A DNA stretch of 64,000 bases from Rhodanobacter sp. C03 (GTDB lineage Bacteria; Pseudomonadota; Gammaproteobacteria; Xanthomonadales; Rhodanobacteraceae), in NCBI RefSeq assembly GCF_002001175.1, contig NZ_MUNT01000001.1, positions 682,001 through 746,000 on the forward strand, given 5' to 3'. Positions 26,036 to 34,467 of the stretch are shown piece after piece. Under the pieces are notes generated by a model. It was given only the letters and a program-made list of their open reading frames with translations. It ran no database searches and was not told the origin of the DNA. Both the position numbers and the translations under genes were made by a program. How positions within the stretch are numbered: position 1 is the first letter of the stretch; each line of letters opens with the position of its first letter.

Positions 26036-27877
26036 TCAGCGGAACAACAGGTTGACCGCGACCAGGGTGACGACCAGCACCAGCAGGGTCAGCGGCGCGC
26101 CGACGCGCAGGAAATCCTTGCCCTTGTAGCCGCCGGGGCCGGTGACCATCATCAGCGCCGGATGGCCGGAACTGAGCAGGAAGGTGTTGGACGAGGACAC
26201 CGCCACGATCAAGGCATAGGCGGACGGATTGCCGCCGGTGGCGACCGCCACGCTGATCGCGATCGGCACCATCATCACGGTGGCGCCGACATTCGACATC
26301 ACCTGCGAGAACAGCAGGGTGAGGATGGCCAGGCACGCCTGCAGCACCCACGGCGATGCGCCACCCAGATGCTGCAGCACGATCTGTGCGATCCATGCCG
26401 CGGTGCCGGTGGAATCCATCGACCAGCCCAGCGGAATCAGACAGGCGGTGACGAAGATCGTCTTCCAGTTGATGGCCCTGTAAGCCTCGTCCATGTTCAG
26501 CACGCCGGTGAGCAGCATGCCGATCGCGCCGGTCATCATCGCCACCGACAGGTCGAGGTTGGTGAACAGCGCCAGGCACTTGGCCATCACGAAGAAGCCC
26601 ACCGCCTGCCAGATCTTGCCGGGGCGCTGCTCTTCCTTCGGGATATCGGTGACGACGACCAGGTCCTTGTCCTCGGCGGCCAGCGACAGGTCACGCCAGT
26701 TGCTGTGCAGCACCACGGTGTCGCCGGCGCGCAGGGTCACCGCGCGCACGTCGTCGCGGAACACCTGTTCGCCGCGGGTCACCGCCAGCACCGAGATGCC
26801 GAAGCGCTTGCGCAGGCGCAGCTCGCCCACGGTCTGCTTGATGAAGCGCGAGACCGGCGGAATCACCACTTCGGAAATGCCGGCGCGGCTCGGGTTGAAC
26901 AGCTCGCCGAGCTGGCGCATGCGGGTCGACAGCCGGCACAGCTGGTTGTTGGCGAACTGGGTCAGCTGATCGCGCGGGCCGAGAACGCCGAGCACCGAGC
27001 CGACCCAGATCACGAGGTCGGCCGGCGGCGCCATGCGCGCATCGTTGCCGCTCTTGATCGCCAGGATCATTGGCGCATCGTGCAACTGCTCGACTTCGCC
27101 GATGCTCATGCCGACCAGCGGACTTTCCGCGGTGACGGTGAGTTCGGCGGTCTCGCCGCCGATGCCGTAGGTCTCGGCGAAGTAGCTCTCGGTGCGACCA
27201 GGGGTCACCTTCAGCCGTTCGTCCTCATGGCCGGGCAGCAGCTTGCGGCCGAAGAAGTAGAAGTACGCCACGCCGACGAGGGCCAGCGCCAGGCCGATCG
27301 GGGTGACGCTGAACAGGCCGAACTTCGGGATCGTATGTGCGCCCGGCGGCAGGTTCACGTTGGCGCTGGCGATCAGGTCGTTCAGCACGATCAGCGGCGA
27401 GTTCGCAATCAGCGTGGTGTTGGTGGCGGTGAGGATGCAGAACGCCATCGGCAGCAGCAGGCGCGACAGTGGCACGCCGGTGCGCGCGGACAGCCGGCTG
27501 CTGACCGGGATCATCAGTGCGGCCAGCGCCTGGCTCGGAATCACTGCGCTGAACAGGCTGGCGACCAGATTGATCACGACCCCGAGACGCGATTCCACGC
27601 CGCGCGCCATGCGCATCACGAAACGCGCGGTGAGGTTGAGTACGCCGGCGCGGTCCAGTCCTTCGCCCATGATCATGATCGCGATGATCGCGATCACCGC
27701 GTTGCCGGCGAAACCGTTGAACACACGCTCGGACGGGATCAGCCCGGTGAGGCCGATCACCACCACCACCAGCAGCGCGACCATGTCGGCGCGGATCCAC
27801 TCCAGCACCAGCATCAGCATGGTGAAGCCCACCAGCCCGAGTACCAGGATCATTTCGGGGGTGAGCGAGAGTCCCAC
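26036..27877 (-). CDS. SLC13-family permease with two TrkA-C domains
   Basis: The 613-residue anion symporter-like protein has about eleven to twelve transmembrane helices split by a cytoplasmic insert. Two TrkA-C (RCK_C-type) units lie in the insert near residues 215-300 and 310-395 (LTVTAESPLVGMSIGEVE, RFGISVLAVTRGEQVF). Both halves carry SLC13-type motifs: TATNTTLIANSPLIVLND and SQVMSNVGATVMMVPIAI. Candidate substrates are sulfate, dicarboxylates or related anions, and the sequence does not decide. GTG 27877 is used as the start; ATG 27853 (MILVLGLV) is an alternative. A TATACT box on the minus strand (27972-27977) may belong to its promoter. Confidence 0.88.
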   Translation of the reverse strand: MGLSLTPEMILVLGLVGFTMLMLVLEWIRADMVALLVVVVIGLTGLIPSERVFNGFAGNAVIAIIAIMIMGEGLDRAGVLNLTARFVMRMARGVESRLGVVINLVASLFSAVIPSQALAALMIPVSSRLSARTGVPLSRLLLPMAFCILTATNTTLIANSPLIVLNDLIASANVNLPPGAHTIPKFGLFSVTPIGLALALVGVAYFYFFGRKLLPGHEDERLKVTPGRTESYFAETYGIGGETAELTVTAESPLVGMSIGEVEQLHDAPMILAIKSGNDARMAPPADLVIWVGSVLGVLGPRDQLTQFANNQLCRLSTRMRQLGELFNPSRAGISEVVIPPVSRFIKQTVGELRLRKRFGISVLAVTRGEQVFRDDVRAVTLRAGDTVVLHSNWRDLSLAAEDKDLVVVTDIPKEEQRPGKIWQAVGFFVMAKCLALFTNLDLSVAMMTGAIGMLLTGVLNMDEAYRAINWKTIFVTACLIPLGWSMDSTGTAAWIAQIVLQHLGGASPWVLQACLAILTLLFSQVMSNVGATVMMVPIAISVAVATGGNPSAYALIVAVSSSNTFLLSSGHPALMMVTGPGGYKGKDFLRVGAPLTLLVLVVTLVAVNLLFR

Positions 27878-28037
27878 TAGCTGACGTCCCGGAAGGGCGG
27901 CGGGTTACGGCGGATACGGCGGGGCAGTGGAAGCTTCACGCTGCGTCGATTCGTCCCTGGATGGATGCCGCAGTATAAGCGTGCCGATGCGGCTGCTGGT
28001 GAACCTCCATTACATGTCCGACTTCAGGGAGGCACGC

Positions 28038-28748
28038 TCAGGTTCGGCGATAAAGCAGATCCCACACGCCATGACCAAGCTTCAGACCGCGCCGCTCGAA
28101 GTGCGTCTCGATCCGCCACGCAGGTTTCTCGGCGTACTGGCCGGGGCTGATCGCGTTGCGCCAGTCCGGCGCGGCTTCCATCACTTCGAGCATGTGCTCG
28201 GCATACGGCTGCCAGTCGGTGGCCAGATGCAGCAGGCTATCCGGTGCCATGCGCGAGGCGAGCAGGGCGATGAACTCCGGCTGGATCAACCGCCGCTTGT
28301 TGTGGCGCTTCTTGTGCCATGGATCGGGGAACCAGATGCGCGCCTCGGCCAGCGTGCCGGGCGCGATCTCGTGTTCGAGCACGTCCACCGCATCGTGCTT
28401 GTAAAGCCGCACGTTGCTGGCGTCGCGTGCGGCCAGCGCATTCATCAGGCGGCCGACGCCGGGGCCATGCACTTCGATACCGAGGAAGTCGCGCGCCAAA
28501 TCGTGCTCGCTGGCCCAGGCCAGCGCCTCGCCGTTGCCGAAACCGATCTCCATCACCAGCGGTGCGTGACGGCCGAAGTTCGTGTTGAAGTCGTGCGGTG
28601 TGCCACGGTAGTCGATGCCGTAGCGCGACCACAGCGTGTCGAACGCGCGCTGCTGCGCCGGCGTCATGCGGCCCTCGCGCAGCACGAAGCTGCGGATGCG
28701 GCGCATGTATTCCGGCGCGTTATCGTCGTGGTCGTGATGTTTACTCAT
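28038..28748 (-). CDS. trmB: tRNA (guanine46-N7)-methyltransferase
   Basis: TrmB makes m7G46 in the variable loop of many tRNAs using SAM. The product of about 236 residues has the SAM site [11 protein letters not shown], the [14 protein letters not shown] segment near residue 155 that is diagnostic for the family, and a C-terminal [17 protein letters not shown] segment. ATG 28748 (MSKHHDH) is chosen over a GTG 6 bp upstream. The short His/Asp-rich N-terminus is typical for the group. The 4.5S RNA gene lies divergently upstream. Confidence 0.96.
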   Translation of the reverse strand: MSKHHDHDDNAPEYMRRIRSFVLREGRMTPAQQRAFDTLWSRYGIDYRGTPHDFNTNFGRHAPLVMEIGFGNGEALAWASEHDLARDFLGIEVHGPGVGRLMNALAARDASNVRLYKHDAVDVLEHEIAPGTLAEARIWFPDPWHKKRHNKRRLIQPEFIALLASRMAPDSLLHLATDWQPYAEHMLEVMEAAPDWRNAISPGQYAEKPAWRIETHFERRGLKLGHGVWDLLYRRT

Positions 28749-28910
28749 GTCCACTCAGCCAATTGTGCCGTCGATGGGGTTGGACACCGAGGCGCAGCGC
28801 CGGGTGGAATGCGCCTCGGCCCGAAATACGACACGGCCGTCCTGTTCCAGCAGCTGTGCGAAGGCGGTGGAGGTGCAGTCGCCTAGTTGTCCATTGCGCA
28901 TGATGTGCAT

Positions 28911-29023
28911 GCGGGCATTGTAGCGGCTGTCGTGACGGCACCGAGGTGCGGCGTCAGGCCCGACCGGGAGCAGCCCGCGTAGATGGTTCGGCCCACCCGG
29001 ATCGAAGGGTTGATTCAGCCCGC
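28911..29023 (+). ncRNA. ffs: 4.5S signal recognition particle RNA (bacterial small SRP RNA)
   Basis: The RNA pairs with Ffh to deliver nascent membrane proteins to SecYEG. The domain IV core GUCAGG-CCC-GACC-GGG-AGCAGCC (28953-28975) reproduces the Ffh-binding symmetric and asymmetric loops; the E. coli form is GUCAGGUCCGGAAGGAAGCAGCC. CGUAGAUGGU follows, like CAGAUGAC in E. coli. The outer ends pair as GCGGGC (28911-28916) with GCCCGC (29018-29023), giving a 113-nt rod of normal size. The apical tetraloop reads GACC instead of the usual GGAA or GNRA type. The exact ends are inferred from pairing. No T-rich terminator follows. The tRNA-Gly gene lies 124 bp downstream. Confidence 0.78.
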
Positions 29024-29106
29024 TGCCATTTGCAATTCATGCGGCGCCAGTCTGGTCTTTGTAGCAAGTCGAGTCCTTGAGCGCGGCGATGGAGCGGTCA
29101 AGCAGT

Positions 29107-29135
29107 TCCAACCGCCCGAGTCCCGGGTTACCATC
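29107..29135 (+). promoter_or_regulatory. Candidate sigma70 promoter of tRNA-Gly
   Basis: A -35-like TTCCAA (29107-29112) and a -10-like TACCAT (29130-29135) are separated by 17 nt, ending 12 nt before the mature tRNA. The match to consensus is moderate, but position and spacing fit. Confidence 0.45.
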
Positions 29136-29147
29136 CGCAGGCCAAGG

Positions 29148-29221
29148 CGGGTGTAGCTCAATGGTAGAGCTGTAGCTTCCCAAGCTACTGACGAGGGTTC
29201 GATTCCCTTCACCCGCTCCAA
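29148..29221 (+). tRNA. tRNA-Gly (anticodon CCC)
   Basis: The 74-nt gene includes the encoded CCA (29219-29221). The acceptor stem pairs GCGGGUG with CACCCGC, and the discriminator is U. The D-arm is GCUC-AAUGGUA-GAGC. The anticodon stem GUAGC/GCUAC encloses UUCCCAA, giving anticodon CCC for GGG glycine codons. The T-arm is GAGGG-UUCGAUU-CCCUU (with a terminal wobble). It lies alone between the SRP RNA and rimB genes. Confidence 0.97.
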
Positions 29222-29253
29222 CCCCGATCCCCACCGAGCAATCCCGAACCCAC

Positions 29254-29706
29254 ATGGCGGATTTGATAACTCTCGGTTGGCGGGAGCGGCTAGCGTTGCC
29301 GCAGCTCGGCATCGGCCTGCTCAAGGCCAAGCTCGATACGGGTGCGCGTAGCAGTTCGCTGCATGTCGATACCCTCGAGGAATTCCAGCGTGACGGCGCG
29401 ACCTGGCTCCGCTTCACGATGCATATCGGTCGACGCCAGCCGCAGGAAGTGTGTTGCGAGGCACAAGCGCTGGATCGGCGCGCGGTGACCGACACCGGTG
29501 GCCGGCGCACCGAGCGCTGGTTCATCCGCAGCGAAGTGCAACTGGCCGGGCTGCATTTCAGTGTCGACATCAATCTGACCGACCGCCGGCATATGCTGTT
29601 TCCGTTGCTGCTCGGCCGCAGTGCCCTGAGCGGGCGCTTTGCGGTGGATCCGGCACGTTCCTATACCCAGTCGCGGCCGCTGATGGCGGCCAACAACCTT
29701 TCATGA
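29254..29706 (+). CDS. rimB: RimB-like retropepsin-type aspartic peptidase (formerly ATP-dependent zinc protease family)
   Basis: This 150-residue protein belongs to the small retropepsin-fold family found beside rimK. Members trim poly-glutamate tails added by RimK, balancing S6 modification. The catalytic Asp28 lies in [11 protein letters not shown], the D-T-G-A signature. The flap and later strands ([22 protein letters not shown]) fit the family (about 140-170 residues). It ends 10 bp before rimK on the same strand, so the two are almost surely one unit. Peptidase activity is inferred from the family. Confidence 0.84.
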   Translation: MADLITLGWRERLALPQLGIGLLKAKLDTGARSSSLHVDTLEEFQRDGATWLRFTMHIGRRQPQEVCCEAQALDRRAVTDTGGRRTERWFIRSEVQLAGLHFSVDINLTDRRHMLFPLLLGRSALSGRFAVDPARSYTQSRPLMAANNLS

Positions 29707-29716
29707 CGGCCCCTGT

Positions 29717-30640
29717 ATGAAGATTGCAATCCTGTCGCGCAACACGCGCCTGTATTCGACCAAGCGATTGGTCGAAGCCGCGCGCGAACGCGGCCACGTG
29801 GTCCGCGTGCTCGATCCGTTGCGCTGCTATGTGCGCATCGCACCGGGCGCGGTGGCGATCCGCTACAAGGGCAAGGAAGTGCGCGATATCGATGCGGTGA
29901 TCCCGCGCATCGGTACGACCAGCACGTTCTATGGCACCGCGGTGTTGCGTCAGCTGGAGATGATGGGCGTGTACACGCCGAATCCCTCCGATGCGGTGCT
30001 GCGCGCGCGCGACAAGCTGCGCTGCCTGCAGATCCTTGCCGCGCAGGGCATCGACATGCCGGTCACGGTGTTCGGCGACAATCCGGACGACACCGCCGAC
30101 GTGCTGGCCCTGCTTGGCGATCCACCGCATGTGATCAAGCTCAACGAAGGCAGCCAGGGCACCGGCGTGGTGCTGGCCGAGAAGCGCAGTGCGTCGCAGA
30201 GCGTGATCGAGGCGTTTCGCGGCCTGTATGCGAACTTCCTGGTGCAGGAGTTCATCGCCGAGGCGAAGGGCAGCGACCTGCGCTGTTTCGTGGTCGGCAA
30301 GAAGGTGGTCGCGGCGATGCAGCGCGATGCCAGCCCCGGCGAGTTCCGCGCCAACCTGCACCGCGGCGGCACGGCCGTGGCAGCGACCTTGAGCGCGGAG
30401 GAAAAGCGTATCGCAGTACGCGCCGCCGGCGCTTTGGGGCTGGGTATCGCGGGCGTCGATCTGCTGCGCTCCAACCGCGGGCCGCTGCTGCTTGAAGTGA
30501 ACTCATCACCCGGCCTGGAAGGTATCGAGGCCGCCACCGGGGTCGATGTGGCGGGCGCCATTGTGGATCTTCTGCAGGCGCAGGCTGGTGACACGGCACC
30601 GAGCAGGAGGACACGTAGAAATGTTTTACGAAGCGTTTAG
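29717..30640 (+). CDS. rimK: Ribosomal protein S6 L-glutamate ligase RimK
   Basis: RimK is an ATP-grasp ligase that adds glutamate residues to the C-terminus of ribosomal protein S6. The 307-residue protein starts [20 protein letters not shown], typical for RimK. It shows [13 protein letters not shown] (ATP-binding lysine and glycine loop), [20 protein letters not shown] and [14 protein letters not shown], the metal-binding EVN motif. The length is normal (about 300). It is the second gene of the rimB-rimK pair; no rpsF or rimA gene lies in view. Confidence 0.96.
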   Translation: MKIAILSRNTRLYSTKRLVEAARERGHVVRVLDPLRCYVRIAPGAVAIRYKGKEVRDIDAVIPRIGTTSTFYGTAVLRQLEMMGVYTPNPSDAVLRARDKLRCLQILAAQGIDMPVTVFGDNPDDTADVLALLGDPPHVIKLNEGSQGTGVVLAEKRSASQSVIEAFRGLYANFLVQEFIAEAKGSDLRCFVVGKKVVAAMQRDASPGEFRANLHRGGTAVAATLSAEEKRIAVRAAGALGLGIAGVDLLRSNRGPLLLEVNSSPGLEGIEAATGVDVAGAIVDLLQAQAGDTAPSRRTRRNVLRSV

Positions 30641-30654
30641 TACGAATGCCTTCG

Positions 30655-30684
30655 TTGACAGCGTTCCGGCGGCTGACCTACCAT
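30655..30684 (+). promoter_or_regulatory. Candidate sigma70 promoter for the secreted-protein/blaI/M56 unit
   Basis: A consensus -35 TTGACA (30655-30660), an 18-nt spacer and a -10-like TACCAT (30679-30684) lie 69 bp before the next start codon, in the gap after rimK. It is the best -35 match noticed in the window. No BlaI-type TACA/TGTA dyad was recognised over it. Confidence 0.55.
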
Positions 30685-30752
30685 TCATCGAGGGACGGTC
30701 GGGTGTTGGGTGTTCCATATCGGGACACGGCCTGATCCGGGGAGAATGAGGC

Positions 30753-31259
30753 ATGAAACTGAGGTTCTGGCTGGTGGGGGCGTTTGTGGGTGCAGCGCTG
30801 CTGCAGACAAGTGGTGTTTACGCCAAGGCGGAAGTGATCGTAAAGGCTGAGAACAAGGGCGATTTCGCCACAGTGGTGATGGCAGTGCATCAAGAGATGC
30901 AGCCGGGTGGACGTTACGAATTCATCGACCAGAAGAATCGCCAAAAGATCGACACGATCTTCACCGAGATGCAATCGCTGTTCGACAAAAGTGACACCAT
31001 CGCGCAGATGAATCAGAGCGATAAAGTTCAGCTGTTCAACGACCAGGAAGCAGCCAACGCGATTTTGACCCGTAGTGACGACAAGCGGATGGTGTGCGAG
31101 ACGGTGGCGCCGCTGGGCTCCCATATACCCAAGACGGTTTGTCGCACATATCGCGAGGTCGAACAGGAACACCGCGACACCCAGAACCTGCAACAGCAAA
31201 TGCAGCAGGTGAATAACCCGTCGGGTAGTTCCTTCCCTGGCCCCAAGGGCGGACACTAG
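30753..31259 (+). CDS. Secreted hypothetical protein upstream of BlaI/M56 genes
   Basis: I do not recognise this 168-residue protein. It has a signal peptide (MKLRFWLVGAFVGAALLQTSGVYA) and a mature part that begins KAEVIVKAENKGDF. A charged, Gln/Asp-rich middle follows, with two cysteines in MVCETVAPLGSHIPKTVCRTY. The C-terminal tail is Gln/Asn-rich and ends SFPGPKGGH. The two cysteines could form a disulfide in the periplasm. AATGAGG precedes the ATG. A BlaI-type repressor gene follows 57 bp downstream, then the M56 peptidase, so it may be the output of that regulatory pair. GC content is lower than in its neighbours. Confidence 0.85.
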   Translation: MKLRFWLVGAFVGAALLQTSGVYAKAEVIVKAENKGDFATVVMAVHQEMQPGGRYEFIDQKNRQKIDTIFTEMQSLFDKSDTIAQMNQSDKVQLFNDQEAANAILTRSDDKRMVCETVAPLGSHIPKTVCRTYREVEQEHRDTQNLQQQMQQVNNPSGSSFPGPKGGH

Positions 31260-31316
31260 TCCCGGGTGCATGTGAAACCGCAGAATGCGGGTTCAGCCTC
31301 GATGTGGGGAGTTGAC

Positions 31317-31712
31317 ATGAAGTTGCAGCCAGACACTGATCCGAAGCCGACCGGGGCGGAACTGGAGATTCTCCACGTCCTTTGGCTGCATGACGGATGC
31401 ACCGTACGTGAAGTGCACGATGTACTCCGTCCCAGTGTCAGCACCGGCTACACCACGACGCTGAAATTTTTGCAACTGATGCATGCCAAGGGACTGGTTG
31501 AGCGCGATGATACGCAGCGCGCGCATGTGTACCGTGCAGCGGTCAGCAAGGAGCGCACCCAGAAGCGGTTTCTGCTGGATCTGGTGCAACGGGTATTCGA
31601 GGGATCGTCCTCGCAGCTCGTATTGCATGCGCTTGGCAGCCAGCACGCCAGCCGCCAGGAGTTGCGCGAGATCCGCAGCCTGTTGAACAAGCTCGACAAG
31701 GATGCATCGTGA
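31317..31712 (+). CDS. BlaI/MecI/CopY-family transcriptional repressor
   Basis: This is a 131-residue winged-helix repressor (Penicillinase_R family). Its N-terminal DNA-binding part reads LTGAELEILHVLW-like (here TGAELEILHVLWLHDGCTVR), then TGYTTTLKFLQLMHAKGLVERD. The C-terminal helices mediate dimerisation and hold the region normally cleaved by the partner peptidase. ATG 31317, with GGGGA 6 nt upstream, is preferred over earlier in-frame codons. The TGA overlaps the M56 gene start (TGATG), so the two are coupled. No beta-lactamase or PBP2a gene is near. Confidence 0.9.
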   Translation: MKLQPDTDPKPTGAELEILHVLWLHDGCTVREVHDVLRPSVSTGYTTTLKFLQLMHAKGLVERDDTQRAHVYRAAVSKERTQKRFLLDLVQRVFEGSSSQLVLHALGSQHASRQELREIRSLLNKLDKDAS

Positions 31713-33427
31713 TGGACGCATTGCCGGTGATGCTCGCGAGTGTTCGGGTGGTCGGCTGGATGTTGCTGCATTTTGTCTGGCAGGGGGTGTTGCTGGGGTT
31801 GCTGTATGCGGTGGCGCGTGCGGTGCTGCCGCGTGGCGAGGCGCGCTACCGATTCGGCATGGCTGTCCTGGTTGCACTGGCCCTGTGTCCGTTGCTGACC
31901 CTGTGGCGGTTGCTGGAAGCGGCGCCGCAGATCATTCCGGCGGCCACTCAACTGGTGACCCCGGTCGTGGCGGGTTACGGCGCAGCCGCCAGTACGACGA
32001 CTTGGGCATGGGATGCCGATCTAGACGCACTCCTGCCGTGGCTGGTGCTGGCATGGTCACTCGGCGTGCTGCTGTTGTCGTTGCGGGCATGGCGTCAATG
32101 GCGCGGACTGAAGGCGCTCGTGCGGATGGCTGCACTGTTGCCGGAATGGCAGGATCAGGTCGCCGCGATGGCCGAACGTTTCGGTCTGCGTCGACGCATC
32201 ACGGTGTTGTGCAGCAAGGTCATTGCCACGCCCGCGGTGGTCGGCTGGATGCGGCCGGTGATCCTGTTGCCGATGGCCGTCGCGTGCAATTTCCCCGCGG
32301 CGCAGATCGAATTGATCCTTGCCCACGAGCTGGCACATTTGCGGCGTTGGGATCCGTTTGCCAACCTGTTCCAGGTCGTTCTCGAGACCCTGTGTTTCTA
32401 TCATCCGGTGGTGCACTGGGTGTCGCGTGATGTGCGCAATGAGCGCGAGATCTGCTGCGATGAGCTGGCGCTTTCGGTCAGCGGCGGTAGCCGGCATGCT
32501 TTCGTGACAGCGCTGGCCGAGCTTGGAGAGTTGCGCCAACAGCATGCCTCGCTGCTGCTCGCCGCCAATGGCGGCGTGCTGCTGGATCGCGTGCAGCACA
32601 TGGTGCTGCCTGAGCGTAACGGTGCAGGGATGCGTACGCCTGCGCGTTTTGTAGCCGTGTTGCTCGGCGCTGCACTGGTAGCGCTCACATTGCGCCTGGA
32701 GTGGAGGCAGAATCATCTGCAGCGGGATCTGAGGCAAGCAATCATCCAGTTGCAATCGGTGTTGACGCCTTCGGGGCTACCGTTGATGCATGCCGACGTG
32801 AGCTGGCATCCAGCCGATCTCACCCCGACGCATGTCGAATTGCTGCGCCCGGTGGAAAGTGCGGCGCCGACAGCGGATGACGCGGATCCAGGTGCGATCA
32901 TGCCGCTGGCACCCACTGCGATGAAGCTGCCGCAGTTTGCGCCGCTGCAAGTGGCTGACCTGATGCCGTTTCGACATGGCGTGTCGGTGGCTGCAGCCCC
33001 TGTGTCGGCGGTTCCCGCTGCACCATCGGATGGATTGATGCCGACGCTGATCCGCACCCGTCAGCCAGCCTATCCGCATGCGGCATTTGTGCGTGGCATC
33101 GAAGGGCAGGTGGTGGTCGAGTTTGGCCTGTCTGCCGCAGGCGACGTACAGGATCCTCATGTGATCAGCGCCCAGCCAGCGGGCGTATTCGATCAGTCGG
33201 CGATCGAAGCACTGCGCACGTGGAAATATGCATTGCCCGAAGCGGGTGCAACGTCTCGGCAATATCGTCAGACAGTAGCGTTCACACTCAAAGCGAGTGG
33301 TACTGGAAGCGTGGCTGCCCGACAGCAGGCTGATTGCCAGATAGTCACTGGAACGCACATCTGTCGTGAATCCGATGAGGTGATAGCGCGCATCGGTCGA
33401 GTGGCTGATCGTCCGGCGCAGCCCTGA
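31712..33427 (+). CDS. BlaR1/MecR1-type M56 metallopeptidase with C-terminal TonB-like domain
   Basis: This is a 571-residue membrane signalling peptidase. N-terminal transmembrane helices are at about 15-38, 48-65 and 108-124. The cytoplasmic zinc peptidase has HELAH at 205-209 and a later NEREICCDELAL ligand segment. A further helix near 310 precedes a periplasmic part. Instead of a penicillin-binding domain, the C-terminus (about 440-530) is TonB-like: RQPAYPHAAFVRGIEGQVVVEF with an AIEALRTWKY end. ATG 31712 is preferred; a GTG lies at 31709. It probably cleaves or inactivates the adjacent BlaI-type repressor in response to an envelope cue. Confidence 0.88.
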   Translation: MDALPVMLASVRVVGWMLLHFVWQGVLLGLLYAVARAVLPRGEARYRFGMAVLVALALCPLLTLWRLLEAAPQIIPAATQLVTPVVAGYGAAASTTTWAWDADLDALLPWLVLAWSLGVLLLSLRAWRQWRGLKALVRMAALLPEWQDQVAAMAERFGLRRRITVLCSKVIATPAVVGWMRPVILLPMAVACNFPAAQIELILAHELAHLRRWDPFANLFQVVLETLCFYHPVVHWVSRDVRNEREICCDELALSVSGGSRHAFVTALAELGELRQQHASLLLAANGGVLLDRVQHMVLPERNGAGMRTPARFVAVLLGAALVALTLRLEWRQNHLQRDLRQAIIQLQSVLTPSGLPLMHADVSWHPADLTPTHVELLRPVESAAPTADDADPGAIMPLAPTAMKLPQFAPLQVADLMPFRHGVSVAAAPVSAVPAAPSDGLMPTLIRTRQPAYPHAAFVRGIEGQVVVEFGLSAAGDVQDPHVISAQPAGVFDQSAIEALRTWKYALPEAGATSRQYRQTVAFTLKASGTGSVAARQQADCQIVTGTHICRESDEVIARIGRVADRPAQP

Positions 33428-33780
33428 ATCGAGGTCATCACCATCATCACGAAAACGCTACGGGTTGCGCGATGTTTAACAGTGAAGTGGGTGCGGGTTA
33501 ACTGCACCATAACCAGGCACCTTCTATAAAGCAGGTGCTGTTTTCTGCATGGCACTCCAGCCGCTGAGGGTGGATGACGGTGGACGATGGTATCGGGGCA
33601 AGTAGTTTGGGCCCAGGTGGAGCGACGACGAGTCGCACATCTGGGCCTTTTTCTTGTCTCTTTTCTTGTCAGTTGGGTAGCGCGTTCAGCTTCGTGCCAC
33701 AGGCGGCGCGCTTCATTCACGCAAGCTTGTTAAGCTGGCACCCTCAGCCGTCCCGTGCGTCGGCTGCGCAGGAGTGACAC
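33428..33780. other. 353-bp intergenic region before the two-component pair
   Basis: No gene is supported here. Seen in order are an imperfect dyad GTGCGGGTTAACTGCAC (33491-33507), a 6-bp inverted repeat GCACCT/AGGTGC around a TATAAA-like box (33517-33538), the strong hairpin with T-tract at 33610-33653, and a short dyad AGCTT-GTT-AAGCT (33724-33736) 45 bp before the response-regulator ATG. The last could be an operator. A small RNA ending at the hairpin is possible but not shown. Confidence 0.5.
33610..33653 (+). terminator. Intrinsic terminator (two-part hairpin with T-tract)
   Basis: GGCCCAG (33610-33616) pairs with CTGGGCC (33641-33647), and an inner GCGAC/GTCGC stem encloses GACGA. TTTTTC follows on the plus strand. 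It lies about 180 nt after the M56 gene stop, so it ends either that transcript or an unannotated small RNA. Confidence 0.75.
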
Positions 33781-34467
33781 ATGCGCGTACTCGTAATCGA
33801 AGACAACAGCGATATCGCGACCAACATCGGCGATTATCTGGAAGATCGTGGTCACGTAACGGATTTCGCCGGTGACGGCGTCACCGGCCTGCATCTGGCG
33901 GTGGTGCACGATTTTGACGTGATCGTGCTGGATCTCACACTGCCTGGCATGGACGGCCTGGAAGTGGCGCGCAAGCTGCGCCACGAGGCACACAAGCAGA
34001 CCCCGATCCTGATGCTCACCGCGCGCGATGCGCTGGAGCAGAAACTGACCGGCTTCGAATCCGGGGCCGACGACTACATGACCAAGCCGTTTGCGCTGCA
34101 GGAGTTGGCTGCGCGACTGGAAGTGCTGGCGCGCCGTGGCAAGGGTCCGCAGAGCCGCGTGCTGAAAGTGGCCGATCTCACGTTCAACCTCGACACGTTG
34201 ACGGTGAATCGCGAGGGCAAGTCGATCCAGCTGAATCCGATCGGCCTGAAATTGCTGCAGGCGCTGATGGAGGCGAGTCCGTCGGTGGTCACCCGGCAGG
34301 ATCTGGAACAGCGCGTATGGGGCGAGGAACTGCCGGACAGCGATTCGCTGCGCGTGCATATTCATGGCCTGCGTGCGGCGATCGACAAACCGTTCGAGAA
34401 GCCGCTGATCCACACGCGGCACGGCATTGGCTATCGGATGGTCGAGCCGGATGCAGTCCAGGCGTAA
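33781..34467 (+). CDS. OmpR/PhoP-family response regulator
   Basis: The 228-residue protein joins a receiver domain (about 1-115) and a winged-helix DNA-binding domain (about 130-223). The phospho-acceptor is Asp51 in VLDLTLPGMDG; acidic residues at EDN (7-9), the switch Thr in MLTARD and Lys in TKPFALQEL are present. The DNA-binding half has the OmpR-type LNPIGLKLLQALMEASPSVVTRQDLEQRVWG and the final GIGYRMV hairpin. It overlaps the kinase gene by 17 bp. It is PhoP/ColR-like in appearance, but the regulon cannot be named from this sequence. Confidence 0.92.
   Translation: MRVLVIEDNSDIATNIGDYLEDRGHVTDFAGDGVTGLHLAVVHDFDVIVLDLTLPGMDGLEVARKLRHEAHKQTPILMLTARDALEQKLTGFESGADDYMTKPFALQELAARLEVLARRGKGPQSRVLKVADLTFNLDTLTVNREGKSIQLNPIGLKLLQALMEASPSVVTRQDLEQRVWGEELPDSDSLRVHIHGLRAAIDKPFEKPLIHTRHGIGYRMVEPDAVQA

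Noticed and set aside
26017..26036. Short GC hairpin between threonine aldolase and the SLC13 permease
   Set aside because: The stem is only 6 bp (GCGCGC/GCGCGC) and has no T-tract on either side, so it is not called a terminator.
28755..28910. 51-codon frame on the minus strand just upstream of trmB
   Set aside because: It has no ribosome site and no recognised family. It covers the region expected to drive the SRP RNA on the other strand. It could be real, but the sequence does not support it well enough.
29148..29221. tRNA-Gly as an integration site
   Set aside because: No integrase, direct repeat of the tRNA 3' end or foreign-looking block follows; rimB-rimK are ordinary core genes.
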